From assembly GCA_030373145.1 (NCBI GenBank), contig JAUCZK010000007.1, positions 1 to 64,000 of the forward strand: a DNA stretch of 64,000 nt. The letters run 5' to 3'. Of this stretch, positions 51,641-64,000 are shown piece by piece; the first letter of the stretch is position 1; every line of letters starts with the position of its first letter. The stretch is from Cyanobium sp. CZS48M. Lineage in GTDB: Bacteria > Cyanobacteriota > Cyanobacteriia > PCC-6307 > Cyanobiaceae. The notes under the pieces are model-generated. The model was given only the letters and a program-made list of their open reading frames with translations. It was not told the DNA's origin and made no database searches. The translations under genes were made by a program, and so were the position numbers.

Positions 51641-52828
51641 ATGGCCGCCGCCCCCTTCCCGCGAACCCTGATGCTGCTGGGCAGCGGCGAACTGGGCAAG
51701 GAGGTGGCCATCGCCGCCCAGCGGCTGGGCTGCCGGGTGATCGCCGTCGATCGCTACGCCGCTGCGCCGGCGATGCAGGTGGCCGATCAGGCGGAGGTGA
51801 TCGCCATGACCGATCCCGAGGCCCTCAAGGCGGTCGTGAGGCGGCACCGTCCCGATCTGGTCATCCCGGAAATCGAGGCCCTGGCGGTGGATGCCCTGGC
51901 CGAGATCGAAGCGGAGGGGATCACGGTGATTCCCACCGCCCGGGCCACGGCCGTGACCATGAACCGCGACCGGATCCGTGACCTGGCCGCCGGCAAGCTC
52001 GGGCTGCGCACGGCCCGCTTCGCCTATGCCGAGAGTGCCGAGGAGCTGGCGGCTGCCGCCGCTCCCCTGGGCTGGCCCGTGGTGGTCAAGCCGGTGATGA
52101 GCTCCTCGGGCAAGGGCCAGAGCGTGGTGCGCTCCAGTGAGGGCCTCGCCGCCGCCTGGCAGGCGGCCCTCGACGGGGCCAGAGGTGCAGGCGCCCGAGT
52201 GATTGTGGAGGAGTTCCTGGCCTTCGAGCTGGAAATCACCCTGCTCACGGTCAGGCCCTGGTCGGGCCCCACCCTCTTCTGCCCACCGATCGGCCATGTG
52301 CAGGAGCGCGGCGACTACCAGTGCAGCTGGCAGCCGGCGGCCCTCAGCGAAGCGCAGCTGGCGGCCGCCCAGGCCATGGCCCTCGCCGTCACCGACGAAC
52401 TGGGGGGCGCCGGGCTGTTCGGCGTGGAGTTCTTCCTCTGCGGCGAGCCCGGCCGGGAGGAGGTGGTCTTCTCCGAGCTCTCCCCCCGCCCCCACGACAC
52501 CGGCCTCGTCACCCTGATGGGGCAGAATCTGAGCGAATTCGAGCTGCACCTGCGGGCGGTGCTGGGCCTGCCGATCCCCGCCATCCGCTCCAGCACAGCT
52601 GCCGCCAGCCGGGTGATCCTGGCGGACCAGACCCTTGAAGCCGTGGCCTTCACCGGAGTGGCCGAGGCCCTGACGGAACCAGACACCCAGGTGCTGCTGT
52701 TCGGCAAACCCAACGCCCGCCCCAATCGCCGCATGGGGGTGGCCCTGGCCGCCGGGTCCACCGTGGCCGAAGCGCGGGCACGGGCGGATCGGGCCGCCGG
52801 GCGGATCGCGGTGGTGGCCGCTGGCTGA
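51641..52828 (+). CDS. purT: Formate-dependent phosphoribosylglycinamide formyltransferase
   Basis: 395 residues, ATP-grasp enzyme. LMLLGSGELGKEVAIAAQRL, VIPEIEALAVDALAEIE, WPVVVKPVMSSSGKGQSVV, GVEFFLCG and FSELSPRPHDTGLVTLMGQ are PurT signatures. It formylates GAR using formate and ATP, an alternative to folate-dependent PurN. PurU (40.0-40.9 kb) could supply the formate. Confidence 0.97.
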   Translation: MAAAPFPRTLMLLGSGELGKEVAIAAQRLGCRVIAVDRYAAAPAMQVADQAEVIAMTDPEALKAVVRRHRPDLVIPEIEALAVDALAEIEAEGITVIPTARATAVTMNRDRIRDLAAGKLGLRTARFAYAESAEELAAAAAPLGWPVVVKPVMSSSGKGQSVVRSSEGLAAAWQAALDGARGAGARVIVEEFLAFELEITLLTVRPWSGPTLFCPPIGHVQERGDYQCSWQPAALSEAQLAAAQAMALAVTDELGGAGLFGVEFFLCGEPGREEVVFSELSPRPHDTGLVTLMGQNLSEFELHLRAVLGLPIPAIRSSTAAASRVILADQTLEAVAFTGVAEALTEPDTQVLLFGKPNARPNRRMGVALAAGSTVAEARARADRAAGRIAVVAAG

Positions 52829-52891
52829 GCAGCGCGGCTCCCCTGGCCTTGAGACGGTTTCGGTTTTATGGTGCGGCGATCAGGATTCCCC

Positions 52892-53956
52892 ATGGCCCAG
52901 GCCCAGCGTCGTCCCAACCGTCCAGCCACAGGCAAGGTCGACGCTGCCCATCAGGCTGAGCGAGCGGCTGCTTCGGTGGTGGCCCTCAACCGCCGCTCAG
53001 GTCGCGATGAGGCCAGCCCCAAACCCACGGGTTGGCTCCGGCGCGGACTGCGCCCGGCCGTTCTGGTGGCCTTCGCCAGCGGCATCGGCCTGGGCTATGG
53101 CCTGGCGGGCCCACTGCCGCGGCTGATCGGTCCCGCCCTGGCGGCCCTGAACCGCAGCGCACCCACGCTTAGCAAGCTGGTGCCGGCGCTCCCCATGGAT
53201 CACCACCGCATCCTGATCCTGGGCTCCGACCAGATCAGCGGCAGCACCGATGTGATGCTGGTGGTCAACATCGAAGACGGCACCACCAAGCTCACCCAGG
53301 TGCCGCGCGACACCTTCATCGAATCCAAGCGCTTCGGCGTGCTCAAGGCCAATGCCCTCTATGCCTCCGGTGGGGTGGAGGCCGTCAAGGAGGAACTCAC
53401 CTCCCTGCTCACCACTCCGGTGGACCGCTACCTGCTGGTGAATCTGGACGCCGTTCAGAACCTCGCCGAGGCCCTCGGGGGTGTCGAGTTGGATGTCCCC
53501 AAGCGGATGTATTACACCGACACTCGCCAGGACCTGTACATCGATCTCTACCCGGGAGTGCAGCTGCTCAAGGGCAAGGACCTGGAGGGCTTCCTGCGCT
53601 TCCGCAACGATGAGCTGGGGGACATCGGCCGGCTGGAGCGGCAGAAGCTCGTCTTCCGGGAAGTGTTCCGCAAGCTGGCGCAACCCAGCACCATGACCCG
53701 CCTGCCGGAGCTGCTCCGCATCGCCGGCAACGACATCAGCACCGATCTCTCCCCCCTGGAACTGGGGAATCTGATCAGCAAGCTGGGCAGCACCAAGCTC
53801 AGCACCGATCAGCTGGCGGGACGCCTCTACTGGCATGACGACCTGAGCTACTGGATGCCGGACCTCAACACCCAGCACGCCGCGTCACTGGAGCCGGACA
53901 CCGGCGAACCGGGATCGGGACAAACGCCATCAGGCGAAGCGGGATCCAGCCCCTGA
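52892..53956 (+). CDS. LytR-CpsA-Psr (LCP) family protein
   Basis: 354 residues. A basic N-terminus, one membrane anchor (PAVLVAFASGIGLGYGLAG), then the LCP domain: ILILGSDQISGSTDVMLVVN, TKLTQVPRDTFIESKRFG, KANALYASGGVEAVKEEL, GGVELDVPKRMYYTD and LRFRNDELGDIGRLERQ (conserved Arg/Asp). Such enzymes attach polysaccharides to peptidoglycan. ATG 52892 is favoured by AGGA 6 nt upstream; ATG 52868 is an alternative. A terminator hairpin follows. Confidence 0.9.
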   Translation: MAQAQRRPNRPATGKVDAAHQAERAAASVVALNRRSGRDEASPKPTGWLRRGLRPAVLVAFASGIGLGYGLAGPLPRLIGPALAALNRSAPTLSKLVPALPMDHHRILILGSDQISGSTDVMLVVNIEDGTTKLTQVPRDTFIESKRFGVLKANALYASGGVEAVKEELTSLLTTPVDRYLLVNLDAVQNLAEALGGVELDVPKRMYYTDTRQDLYIDLYPGVQLLKGKDLEGFLRFRNDELGDIGRLERQKLVFREVFRKLAQPSTMTRLPELLRIAGNDISTDLSPLELGNLISKLGSTKLSTDQLAGRLYWHDDLSYWMPDLNTQHAASLEPDTGEPGSGQTPSGEAGSSP

Positions 53957-53987
53957 GCCCAGCGGGATCCACTCGTCTTCCGGTTTT

Positions 53988-54011
53988 GGGTACCCCCTTC
54001 AGGGGGTACCC
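53988..54011. terminator. Hairpin terminator with a stop codon in the loop
   Basis: GGGTACCCCC-TTCA-GGGGGTACCC. The minus-strand hydrolase stop (53999-54001) lies in the 4-nt loop. TTTT (53984-53987) flanks the stem on the minus-strand exit side as AAAA, so classical rho-independent termination is clearer for neither strand; shared use is likely. Confidence 0.6.
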
Positions 54012-55573
54012 AGCTGGGCTGGTGAGAACTCCACCAGCGGCAGGGTCGCATCGCCCCAGCCATTGGCCGGCAGCAGATCGGGCGCACCGGGGGCGGGGAG
54101 AACGGCGTCACCGGCGGCAAAGGCCCCGTTGGTCCAGGCCAGCAGCAGCCCGCGCAACGCCCCCCCTCCCTCAGGAAGGGTGGAGCGCAGGTTGAAGTGA
54201 TCACCCCCCTGCGCCAGCACCAGGCGATGGCCGCGTTCTCCGCGAGCGGCCGCCAGTTGCATCGGCCGGATCGCCTCTGGATCAGATGGCACCACCCAGT
54301 CGCGGCTGCCGCTCACCAGCAGCACCCGAGCATTCATGCTCTGGCTCGCTCCGGTGTCAAATAGCAGCGACATCGGCGGGCTCACGGCCACGCCGGCCTT
54401 GACCCGTGGATCGGCCAGGGCGGCCTGATTGGCCGTGCCGATGAAGCTGCATTGCAGCACCCAGCTGAGATTGCGCTCCGGATCGAGCACCTCGTTGCAA
54501 CGTTCCTTGAGCCGTACGTCGCTCGGCTTGGCCCCCGCCAGCTGCAACACGGTGGTGGCGCCCCACGACTGGCCGAGTACCACCACAAAATCGGTGTTCA
54601 GCCAGGTGGAGAGGCCCTCAAGACCCGCCGCGGCCCCATCGATCACCGCCGACACATCCAGGGGCCGCAAGCGCAGTTCCTCGCCCCCGGGGGGCGGGAC
54701 CTTGCCGGAGAGCATCGCCTGCTGCTGACCCTGATCACTGCCGGGGTGGTACGGCAGCAGCACTGTGTAGCCGTGGCTGGCCAGGTGGCTGGCCCAACCC
54801 TCGAAGCTCTCCGGGGCATCCCAGAGCCCGTGGGAGATCACCACCAGGCGGTTGTTCGCGCCCTGGATGGGGCTGACCTGCACCACCTGCAGCGGCTTGG
54901 GCCGGTGGGGAGCCGGCAGGGTGATCAGTTTGCGCTCCACCGTCAGGGGGCCGGGCTGACTGAGGGCCGGGCTGACGCTGGCTGGAGTCCGGTCGGCCAG
55001 GAGGCGGTCAGCCGGCCGCTGCTGGGAGGCCAGCCGCTGCACCGCGAAGACAGCCCGAGCCAGGTCCACCGAGGCGGTCCTGCCCGGCAACGCCCGCATC
55101 ACGCTGAGCATGGTGAGGGGTCCCCGGGCCGCCGCCTGATCGAGCGACCGGGAGAGGTCGTTGCCGTTGAACTGAGCCGGCAGTCCATCGATGCCCCCCA
55201 GGGCTGAGACCAGCAGCAGCGCCTGGTTGAGCAACGGGGAACCCACCGCTTCATTCACCACAGCCGGCACCTGCAGGGGCAGGGGCGCGTTGAACAGGGC
55301 GATCAGGTGGCGTCCGACGGCACCGTTGGTGGCCTGATCCAGTTCAGCCAGATCACTGGTGCCGCTCAGCAGACGAGCCGGATTGCTCAGCTCCTCCAGC
55401 TTGATGGTGAAGCTGGTCTCGAGGAAGGGCAGGCGCAGCTCCACCTGCTCCAGGGCCCGTGCCGGAGCAAGCTGGAAGAGTGCCGCCCCCAGCAGCCCGG
55501 AGATGGTGAGCAGCAACGGAGCAGCCGAAACGGAGCGGAGCGGGGGCACGGGAATGCAACCGAGAAGCTCCAT
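53999..55573 (-). CDS. DUF1400/alpha-beta hydrolase fusion protein
   Basis: 524 residues. Signal peptide, then a DUF1400 region (VELRLPFLETSFTIKLEELS, DQATNGAVGRHLIALFNAPL), then an alpha/beta hydrolase: LVVISHGLWDAPESFEGWAS, the nucleophile elbow VVLGQSWGATTV, and late Asp and His (GSRDWVVPSD, GGDHFNLRSTL). Probably a secreted esterase-like enzyme. A shorter DUF1400-type protein is at 62414. Convergent with the LCP gene. Confidence 0.85.
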   Translation of the reverse strand: MELLGCIPVPPLRSVSAAPLLLTISGLLGAALFQLAPARALEQVELRLPFLETSFTIKLEELSNPARLLSGTSDLAELDQATNGAVGRHLIALFNAPLPLQVPAVVNEAVGSPLLNQALLLVSALGGIDGLPAQFNGNDLSRSLDQAAARGPLTMLSVMRALPGRTASVDLARAVFAVQRLASQQRPADRLLADRTPASVSPALSQPGPLTVERKLITLPAPHRPKPLQVVQVSPIQGANNRLVVISHGLWDAPESFEGWASHLASHGYTVLLPYHPGSDQGQQQAMLSGKVPPPGGEELRLRPLDVSAVIDGAAAGLEGLSTWLNTDFVVVLGQSWGATTVLQLAGAKPSDVRLKERCNEVLDPERNLSWVLQCSFIGTANQAALADPRVKAGVAVSPPMSLLFDTGASQSMNARVLLVSGSRDWVVPSDPEAIRPMQLAAARGERGHRLVLAQGGDHFNLRSTLPEGGGALRGLLLAWTNGAFAAGDAVLPAPGAPDLLPANGWGDATLPLVEFSPAQLGTP

Positions 55574-55604
55574 GATCTCCCCTGCGGGGCTCCGGACCTG
55601 TCCG

Positions 55605-58625
<3,021 letters not shown>

Positions 58626-58662
58626 TCAGCAACCCTGACAGCCTGGAGTCTACGGCTGCGGC

Positions 58663-60351
58663 TCAGGTGGTGCCCTGCTGCAGCAGGCTGGCCACATAGC
58701 TGAGGGTTTCCCCGGAATCCCCGCCGGCCAGCTCAGCCAGTTCCCTCTCCCGCTCGCCGCTCTCCAGCAGGGCCGTCACCCCCGTGCGGGTACGTCCCGC
58801 CTCCACCTGCTTGCTGACGCGGAAGTGGTGCTGGGCCATGGCGGCCACCAGCGGCTGATGGGTGACGCAGAACACCTGACGCTGCTCAGCCAGGCGTCGC
58901 AGCAGGGCGGCGATGGCCCCGCTGACCCGGCCACTCACGCCACTGTCGATTTCATCGAAGAGCAGGGTGACCTGGGGATCGGCGGCCGCCAGGCAGGTTT
59001 TCAGGGCCAGCAGGAAGCGGCTCATCTCGCCGCCGCTGGCCACCTCCTGCAGGGGGGCGATGGGCTGGCCGGGGTTGGCCGAGAACAGGAAACCGATGGC
59101 ATCGGCCCCCTCCTCTGCGGGCGAGGCCGGCTCGATTGAGACCTTGAAGCGCACCTGGGCCAACCCCAGTGGCCTCAAGGTGTCCATCAGTTGCCGCTCC
59201 AGGGCCGTGGCGGCGACCCGGCGGCGCTGGCTGAGCTCGGCGCAGATCTGATCGCGCCTGAGGCGACTGGCCTGCTCCTGGTGCTCCAGCTGCCGCAGCG
59301 AAGCCTCCACCCCAGTGGCATCGCATTGGCGGCGGAGATCGTCGCGCAGGCTGATCAGGGCAGCCAGCTCCTGGCCATGGCGCCGCTCCAGGGCCTTGAG
59401 CTGCGCCATCCGCTCCTGCAGTCCAGAAAGCGTTTCAGGATCGCTCTCCAGGCCGGCGCCATAACGATCGAGGCCTGAGGCCAGCTCCTGCAACAGTTGG
59501 ATCGCCTCGCTGCAGCGCTCCAGCCAGGGTTGCAGGCCCGCATCGAAGCCCTGCAGCTGCTGCAGCTCCTGCTCGATGGCGGCGAGATGGTCGAGCACCG
59601 ATGGGGCCCCCTCCAAGCCCTCCACCAGCCGTCCGCCCACTGTTGTGACCCCCTCCTGCAGGCGCACGGCGTGGGCCAGTCGGTCCTGTTCCCCCTGCAG
59701 ACGCTGGCGTTCGTGGGGGTCGTTGAGCTGAGCCGCCTCCAGGTCGTCCAACAACTGCAGCCGCTGCTGCCGATCGAGCTGCTGGCGCTGCTGTTCGGCC
59801 CTGGCGGTGTTCAGGGCCGCGGCGGCGACTTTCCAGGCCCGCACCGCCGAGCGGGCCGCCACCAGAGCCGCAGCGATCGGCTCCCCGCCGAAGCGATCCA
59901 GCCAGCGCCGCTGCTGCCCTGGGCGCGCCAGCTGCTGGGTCTGCCCCTGAACAGTGAGATCGAGCAGCAGGGGGCGCAACTCCAGCAACTGGCTGCGGTT
60001 GACGATCACCCCATTGACGCGGCTGCGGCTGCTGATGCGTTCCTCCTGCTGGCGCCATTCCCGGCTGATGACCAGCTCGGACTCTTCGGGGGCGAGTTCC
60101 TGCTCCATCAGCCAGGCCCGCAGCGGCTCCGAGCAGGAGAATCCGGCTTCGATGCGCGCCCGCCCACAACCCGGGCGCAGCAGCCGCAGGCCCTCACCCC
60201 CCTGGGCACCTCCGAGCAGGGCATCAAGGGCATCGAGGAGGAGAGATTTGCCCGCGCCGGTCTCCCCGGTGAGAACGGTGAACCCTGGCCTGAAACTGAG
60301 ATCCAGAGCATCGATCAGGGCGATGTTCTCCAGGCGCAGACCCGTGAGCAC
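58663..60351 (-). CDS. recN: DNA repair protein RecN
   Basis: 562 residues. Walker A TGETGAGKSLLLDALDALLG, a long coiled-coil region in the middle third, the signature EVASGGEMSRFLLALKTCLA and Walker B LLFDEIDSGVSGRV. SMC-like protein acting in double-strand-break repair. Upstream on the same strand as uvrA with a 37-nt gap, so a repair-gene pair. Confidence 0.97.
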   Translation of the reverse strand: MLTGLRLENIALIDALDLSFRPGFTVLTGETGAGKSLLLDALDALLGGAQGGEGLRLLRPGCGRARIEAGFSCSEPLRAWLMEQELAPEESELVISREWRQQEERISSRSRVNGVIVNRSQLLELRPLLLDLTVQGQTQQLARPGQQRRWLDRFGGEPIAAALVAARSAVRAWKVAAAALNTARAEQQRQQLDRQQRLQLLDDLEAAQLNDPHERQRLQGEQDRLAHAVRLQEGVTTVGGRLVEGLEGAPSVLDHLAAIEQELQQLQGFDAGLQPWLERCSEAIQLLQELASGLDRYGAGLESDPETLSGLQERMAQLKALERRHGQELAALISLRDDLRRQCDATGVEASLRQLEHQEQASRLRRDQICAELSQRRRVAATALERQLMDTLRPLGLAQVRFKVSIEPASPAEEGADAIGFLFSANPGQPIAPLQEVASGGEMSRFLLALKTCLAAADPQVTLLFDEIDSGVSGRVSGAIAALLRRLAEQRQVFCVTHQPLVAAMAQHHFRVSKQVEAGRTRTGVTALLESGERERELAELAGGDSGETLSYVASLLQQGTT

Positions 60352-60427
60352 GCCGGCCTCCGGTGATTGCCCTGACCGTAGCGGCGGTCGCTTTCGTTTA
60401 GAAGAGAAACAGTCGAACTCCTCCCTG

Positions 60428-62386
60428 ATGGTCCGCTCGGATCAGGCCACGATCACCGGGGACACGATCGCCGAACAAACCAGCGACCCCGAGGAACTCA
60501 GCGACTTCATCGAAGCCGCCGGTCTGCTGAGCTACGACCCGCAGACCATCTCGCGGATCTACACCGGCCACCCCCAGCGCTTGCTGCGGCGTCTGTGGCA
60601 AACCATCGTGCCCATCAGCCTGTTCCTGATCGGCGTGGGCTTCGACAAATTTCTGGGAGCGCTCAACAACGAAGAACGTGCCCGGGCAAGGGCACGGGAA
60701 TGCGCTGAGCTCCTGGCAGAGCTGGGTCCGGCCTTCATCAAGGCCGGGCAGGCCCTCTCCACGAGACCAGACATCATCCCGCCGCTGCTGCTGGAGGAAC
60801 TGGCCCAGCTACAGGATCAGCTGCCGGGCTTCGAGAGTTCCCTGGCGATGGCCTGCATTGAGGAAGACCTCGGCGCCCCGGTGAACAGCCTGTTTCAGCA
60901 ACTGGATCGGGAGCCGATCTCAGCGGCCTCCCTGGGCCAGGTGCACCGGGGGGTACTGCTCAGCGGCGAGGCCGTGGCGGTGAAGGTGCAGCGGCCAGGG
61001 CTGCGCGAGCAGATCACGCTCGATCTCTACATCGTGCGCCAGATCGCCGCCTGGCTGAACCAGAACGTACGCCTGATCCGCAGCGATCTGGTGGCCCTGA
61101 TCGATGAGCTCGGCAAACGGGTCTTCGAGGAGATGGACTACCTCAACGAAGCCAGCAACGCCGAACATTTCGCACGCCTGCATCAGCACAATCCCCGCAT
61201 CGCCGTGCCGCGCATTTACCGCGAAGTCACCAGCCGTCGGGTGCTGACGATGGAGTGGATGGATGGGGTGAAGCTCACCAACCTGGAGGCAGTGCGCTCG
61301 CTGGGGATCGACCCTGATGAGATGGTGCAGATCGGAGTGAACTGCAGCCTGCAGCAATTGCTGGAGCATGGTTTTTTTCATGCGGATCCCCACCCCGGCA
61401 ACCTGCTGGCCCTGCCCGATGGCCGGCTGGCCTATCTCGATTTCGGCATGATGAGCGAGGTGAGCCGCGAGTCGAGAACTGGTCTGATCCAGGCCGTGGT
61501 GCATATGGTGAACCGCAACTTCACCTCCCTCTCGCGTGATTTCGTCAACCTGGGATTCCTCGGGGAGGAGGTGAATCTCGAACCGATCGTGCCGGCCTTC
61601 GAGAGTGTCTTCGGCCAGGCCCTGGAGATGGGTGTCAGCCGCATGGATTTCAAGGCCGTCACCGATGACCTCTCGGGGGTGATGTACCGCTTCCCCTTCC
61701 AGGTACCGCCTTACTACGCCCTGATCATCCGCTCCCTGGTGACGCTGGAGGGCATCGCCCTGAGCGTGGACCCCGACTTCAAGATCCTCGGCGCCGCCTA
61801 CCCCTACTTCGCCCGCCGGCTGATGGAGGACCCGGATCCGGCCCTGCGCAGCAGCCTGCGCGAAATGCTCTTCGACGGCGAGGACTTCCGCTGGCAGCGG
61901 CTGGAGAACCTGGTCAGCAGCGCCTCCCTGCAGGACCAGCTGGACCTGGAGGGGTTGCTGGATCAGGTGATCGACTTTCTCTTCTCCCCCAAGGGCGGCC
62001 TGCTGCGTCAGCAGCTCGTCGATGCCGTGGTGGATCGGGTGGATGCGATCGGCTGGCAGGCCTTCCGCCGCCTGGGCAGCCGCCTGCCGCGCCGCCTGCA
62101 ACCGCCGGGACTGCGCAGCCCCCGGCTGGAGAGCCCAGAGGAGGCCCTGCTCAGCCTGGAGCCGGTGCAGCAACTGCTGACGATCCTGAGGGAACTGCCC
62201 GGCTTCGAGCCCCAGCTACTGCTGCGCCGCCTGCCCCGGCTGCTGGGGGAACCGGATCTGCGCCGCATGGGCGTGCAGCTGGCCCAGGGTCTGGCCGAGC
62301 GCAGTGTGGTGCGCCTGCTGCGCGACGTCCTGGTGGCTCCCGAGCTGCGGCAGAGCGCTGTTCTCAGCGCCACCGGCAGCTCTTAG
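60428..62386 (+). CDS. ABC1/UbiB-family atypical kinase
   Basis: 652 residues. Kinase-like motifs are GPAFIKAGQALSTRPDIIPP, AASLGQVHRGVLLSGEAVAVKVQRPGL (in part; the KxGQ and nucleotide Lys), DYLNEASNAEHFARL, HGFFHADPHPGNLLALPDG and YLDFGMMSEV (DFG). A C-terminal extension of about 200 residues carries further helices. In cyanobacteria and plastids these kinases influence prenylquinone and tocopherol metabolism. Divergent from recN. Confidence 0.93.
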   Translation: MVRSDQATITGDTIAEQTSDPEELSDFIEAAGLLSYDPQTISRIYTGHPQRLLRRLWQTIVPISLFLIGVGFDKFLGALNNEERARARARECAELLAELGPAFIKAGQALSTRPDIIPPLLLEELAQLQDQLPGFESSLAMACIEEDLGAPVNSLFQQLDREPISAASLGQVHRGVLLSGEAVAVKVQRPGLREQITLDLYIVRQIAAWLNQNVRLIRSDLVALIDELGKRVFEEMDYLNEASNAEHFARLHQHNPRIAVPRIYREVTSRRVLTMEWMDGVKLTNLEAVRSLGIDPDEMVQIGVNCSLQQLLEHGFFHADPHPGNLLALPDGRLAYLDFGMMSEVSRESRTGLIQAVVHMVNRNFTSLSRDFVNLGFLGEEVNLEPIVPAFESVFGQALEMGVSRMDFKAVTDDLSGVMYRFPFQVPPYYALIIRSLVTLEGIALSVDPDFKILGAAYPYFARRLMEDPDPALRSSLREMLFDGEDFRWQRLENLVSSASLQDQLDLEGLLDQVIDFLFSPKGGLLRQQLVDAVVDRVDAIGWQAFRRLGSRLPRRLQPPGLRSPRLESPEEALLSLEPVQQLLTILRELPGFEPQLLLRRLPRLLGEPDLRRMGVQLAQGLAERSVVRLLRDVLVAPELRQSAVLSATGSS

Positions 62387-62413
62387 AGTCGATCGATCAC
62401 CAGGCTGCAGCTC

Positions 62414-63037
62414 TTGGCCCGTTCGCCCAAACTCCTGGCCGTCCTGCTGGGGCTTTCGCTGAGTGCAGCAACCCCAGGACTGCAGGCGCAGGCTGCCCAG
62501 CAGGTGGTGTTCGTGAGTGGCGCCTTCCGCCGCTCGATTCCGGTCGCCGACCTGGAGCACCTGGCCCAGACAGGGGAGGCCCGCGGGCTGCTGGGCGATG
62601 TGATGCGCTTCAGCAATCAGGATCCGGCCTCGGTGTCCAAGCTGCTCAACCAGCAACTCTCACTGCCGCTGGTGCTCACCAGCCGACTGCTCTCGACCCG
62701 GATCGGCGAAGCCCTGCTGCAGCGGCTGGCAACAATCTTCTCCCCCTTGCGGGCGCCCCATAAAGGGGTCCAGGCCATCCGCGGCGCCCTGATCACGGGT
62801 CTGGCCAATGGCAACGGCAGCCTCAGCGCCACCGGCTTCCTGCAGGCCTATCCGTCTCCGGACCTGGCCGTGAACATTCCCGCCCTGCTGGGGGTGATCA
62901 GCAAAGCGAGCTCGATTTCCGATTTGGTGCGCTTCTTCTCGGAATCGCCGCTCGACGGCCTGCGCGGCGATGGAACCGCCAAACCCGGCAGCGGCGATCA
63001 CGATCAGCCCACAGCCACACCAGTGCCCACCCCCTGA
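62414..63037 (+). CDS. DUF1400-type secreted protein
   Basis: 207 residues, TTG start. Signal peptide (LLAVLLGLSLSAATPGLQAQ), then VVFVSGAFRRSIPVADLEHL and LPLVLTSRLLSTRIGEALLQ and the NIPALLGVISKASSISDLVR end, the DUF1400 order also seen in the first third of the protein at 53999-55573, but without a hydrolase domain. It ends with a proline/Thr tail. 27 nt after the ABC1 kinase on the same strand. Confidence 0.75.
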   Translation: MARSPKLLAVLLGLSLSAATPGLQAQAAQQVVFVSGAFRRSIPVADLEHLAQTGEARGLLGDVMRFSNQDPASVSKLLNQQLSLPLVLTSRLLSTRIGEALLQRLATIFSPLRAPHKGVQAIRGALITGLANGNGSLSATGFLQAYPSPDLAVNIPALLGVISKASSISDLVRFFSESPLDGLRGDGTAKPGSGDHDQPTATPVPTP

Positions 63038-63110
63038 GCCGGCAAACCAACGCCCGGAAGCAGCCAGGAACCGGCCGCGTAGATTCACTTCAGCCTGACC
63101 CCCTGCCGAC

Positions 63111-64000
63111 GTGCCCCTGCTTTCAGCTCTTCGGCGACTGGGCCAGCAGCCCACGATGCAGGACTGGCCGGGGTTGATCGAGGCCTACCGGCGCTGGTTG
63201 CCTGTGAGCGACTCCACGCCGGTGATCACCCTGCGCGAAGGGGCCACCCCCCTGATCCCGGCGCCGGCGGTGTCGGCGCGGCTGGGCCGCGGCATCAAGG
63301 TATTCCTCAAATACGACGGCCTGAACCCCACCGGCAGCTTCAAGGACCGGGGGATGACGATGGCGGTGAGCAAGGCGAAGGAAGCTGGCGCCGAAGCGGT
63401 GATCTGCGCCAGCACCGGCAACACCAGCGCCGCGGCCGCCGCCTATGCCCGCCGCGGCGGCATGCGCGCCTTCGTGCTGATCCCTGACGGCTATGTGGCC
63501 CAGGGCAAGCTGGCCCAGGCTCTGGTGTACGGGGCTGAGGTGCTGGCGGTGAAGGGGAACTTCGATCGGGCCCTGGCGATCGTGCGCGAGGTGGCCGACA
63601 CCTACCCGGTGACCCTGGTGAATTCGCTCAACCCCTACCGCCTGCAGGGACAGAAGACCGCCGCCTTCGAGGTGGTCGATGCCCTCGGTGACGCCCCCGA
63701 CTGGCTCTGCATCCCCATGGGCAACGCCGGCAACATCAGTGCCTACTGGATGGGCTTCCAGGAGTACCGGCAGGCCGGCCACAGCCGGAGGCTGCCCCGG
63801 ATGATGGGCTTCCAGGCCAGTGGATCCGCTCCGTTGGTGCTGGGTCACACGGTGGAGCAACCGGACACCATCGCCACAGCGATCCGCATCGGCAATCCCG
63901 CCAACCGCGAGAAGGCCCTTGCCGTGCGTGAGCAGAGCGGCGGCAGCTTCCATGCCGTCACCGACCAGGACATCCTCGAGGCCTACCAGCTGCTGGGCCG
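63111..64000 (+). CDS. thrC: Threonine synthase, 5' part
   Basis: At least 296 residues before the window ends. PLP-binding [20 protein letters not shown] (Lys), [38 protein letters not shown] and [15 protein letters not shown] are threonine synthase signatures of the shorter bacterial/plant-like class. It makes threonine from O-phosphohomoserine. GTG 63111 and ATG 63156 (MQDWPGL) are both possible starts. The gene runs off the right edge. Confidence 0.93.
   Translation, partial: MPLLSALRRLGQQPTMQDWPGLIEAYRRWLPVSDSTPVITLREGATPLIPAPAVSARLGRGIKVFLKYDGLNPTGSFKDRGMTMAVSKAKEAGAEAVICASTGNTSAAAAAYARRGGMRAFVLIPDGYVAQGKLAQALVYGAEVLAVKGNFDRALAIVREVADTYPVTLVNSLNPYRLQGQKTAAFEVVDALGDAPDWLCIPMGNAGNISAYWMGFQEYRQAGHSRRLPRMMGFQASGSAPLVLGHTVEQPDTIATAIRIGNPANREKALAVREQSGGSFHAVTDQDILEAYQLLG

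Overview
The window looks like a chromosomal segment of a high-GC unicellular cyanobacterium of the Synechococcus/Cyanobium type. Direct support comes from a PsbQ (CyanoQ) lipoprotein, a Tic20-family protein, cyanobacterial hypothetical families (DUF3134-like, DUF1400-like), a group 2 sigma factor, two NtcA-type palindromes (TGTA-N8-TACA), and dense, short-spaced genes with many 4-nt ATGA/GTGA overlaps. The organism-level call is an inference from gene content; no rRNA or tRNA gene was seen.

Region 1 (1-5.4 kb) is accessory. A broken IS5-family transposase opens the window. A second, older IS5-group transposase has been split by a 4.6 kb unit (about 712-5330). This unit has one IS66-family copy at each end in inverted orientation, the left decayed and the right intact. 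It carries a vanadium-dependent haloperoxidase, and an identical 8-bp sequence (GAAAGATC) lies immediately outside each end. I read it as a composite transposon with its target duplication.

Region 2 (5.6-12 kb) has a tight three-gene operon (membrane desaturase, MetX-like alpha/beta protein, type III glutamine-synthetase-like ligase). It is followed on the other strand by an MBL-fold protein, a lipase and a membrane protein, and by a leftover cupredoxin fragment.

Region 3 (12.2-26.7 kb) holds cutA, a methyltransferase, molybdopterin genes (moaD, moaE, moeA, moaC), a DM13 protein, and an ECF sigma/RskA-like pair that runs directly into an arsenosugar set. That set is ArsS, a TVP38-flavoprotein fusion and ArsM. 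A DUF547 lipoprotein and two glycosyltransferases follow on the minus strand (one frameshifted at a G tract), then an MFS transporter.

Region 4 (26.7-49.4 kb) is mostly core metabolism: ppk1, a group 2 sigma factor, a phytol-kinase-like enzyme, DAHP synthase, aconitase B, an unusual ClC protein, a radical SAM protein, an O-antigen-ligase-type protein, purU, psbQ, a DAO-family oxidase, pstS, dnaK, aroE, tic20, rpsF and argG.

Region 5 (49.4-64 kb) has mraY, purT, an LCP protein, two DUF1400-type proteins flanking uvrA, recN and an ABC1 kinase, and the start of threonine synthase, which runs off the right edge.

Functional links: PurU makes the formate that PurT can use. MoaD, MoaE, MoaC and MoeA serve molybdenum cofactor synthesis. 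ArsS and ArsM act in sequence in arsenosugar synthesis. AroE and DAHP synthase are both shikimate-pathway enzymes.
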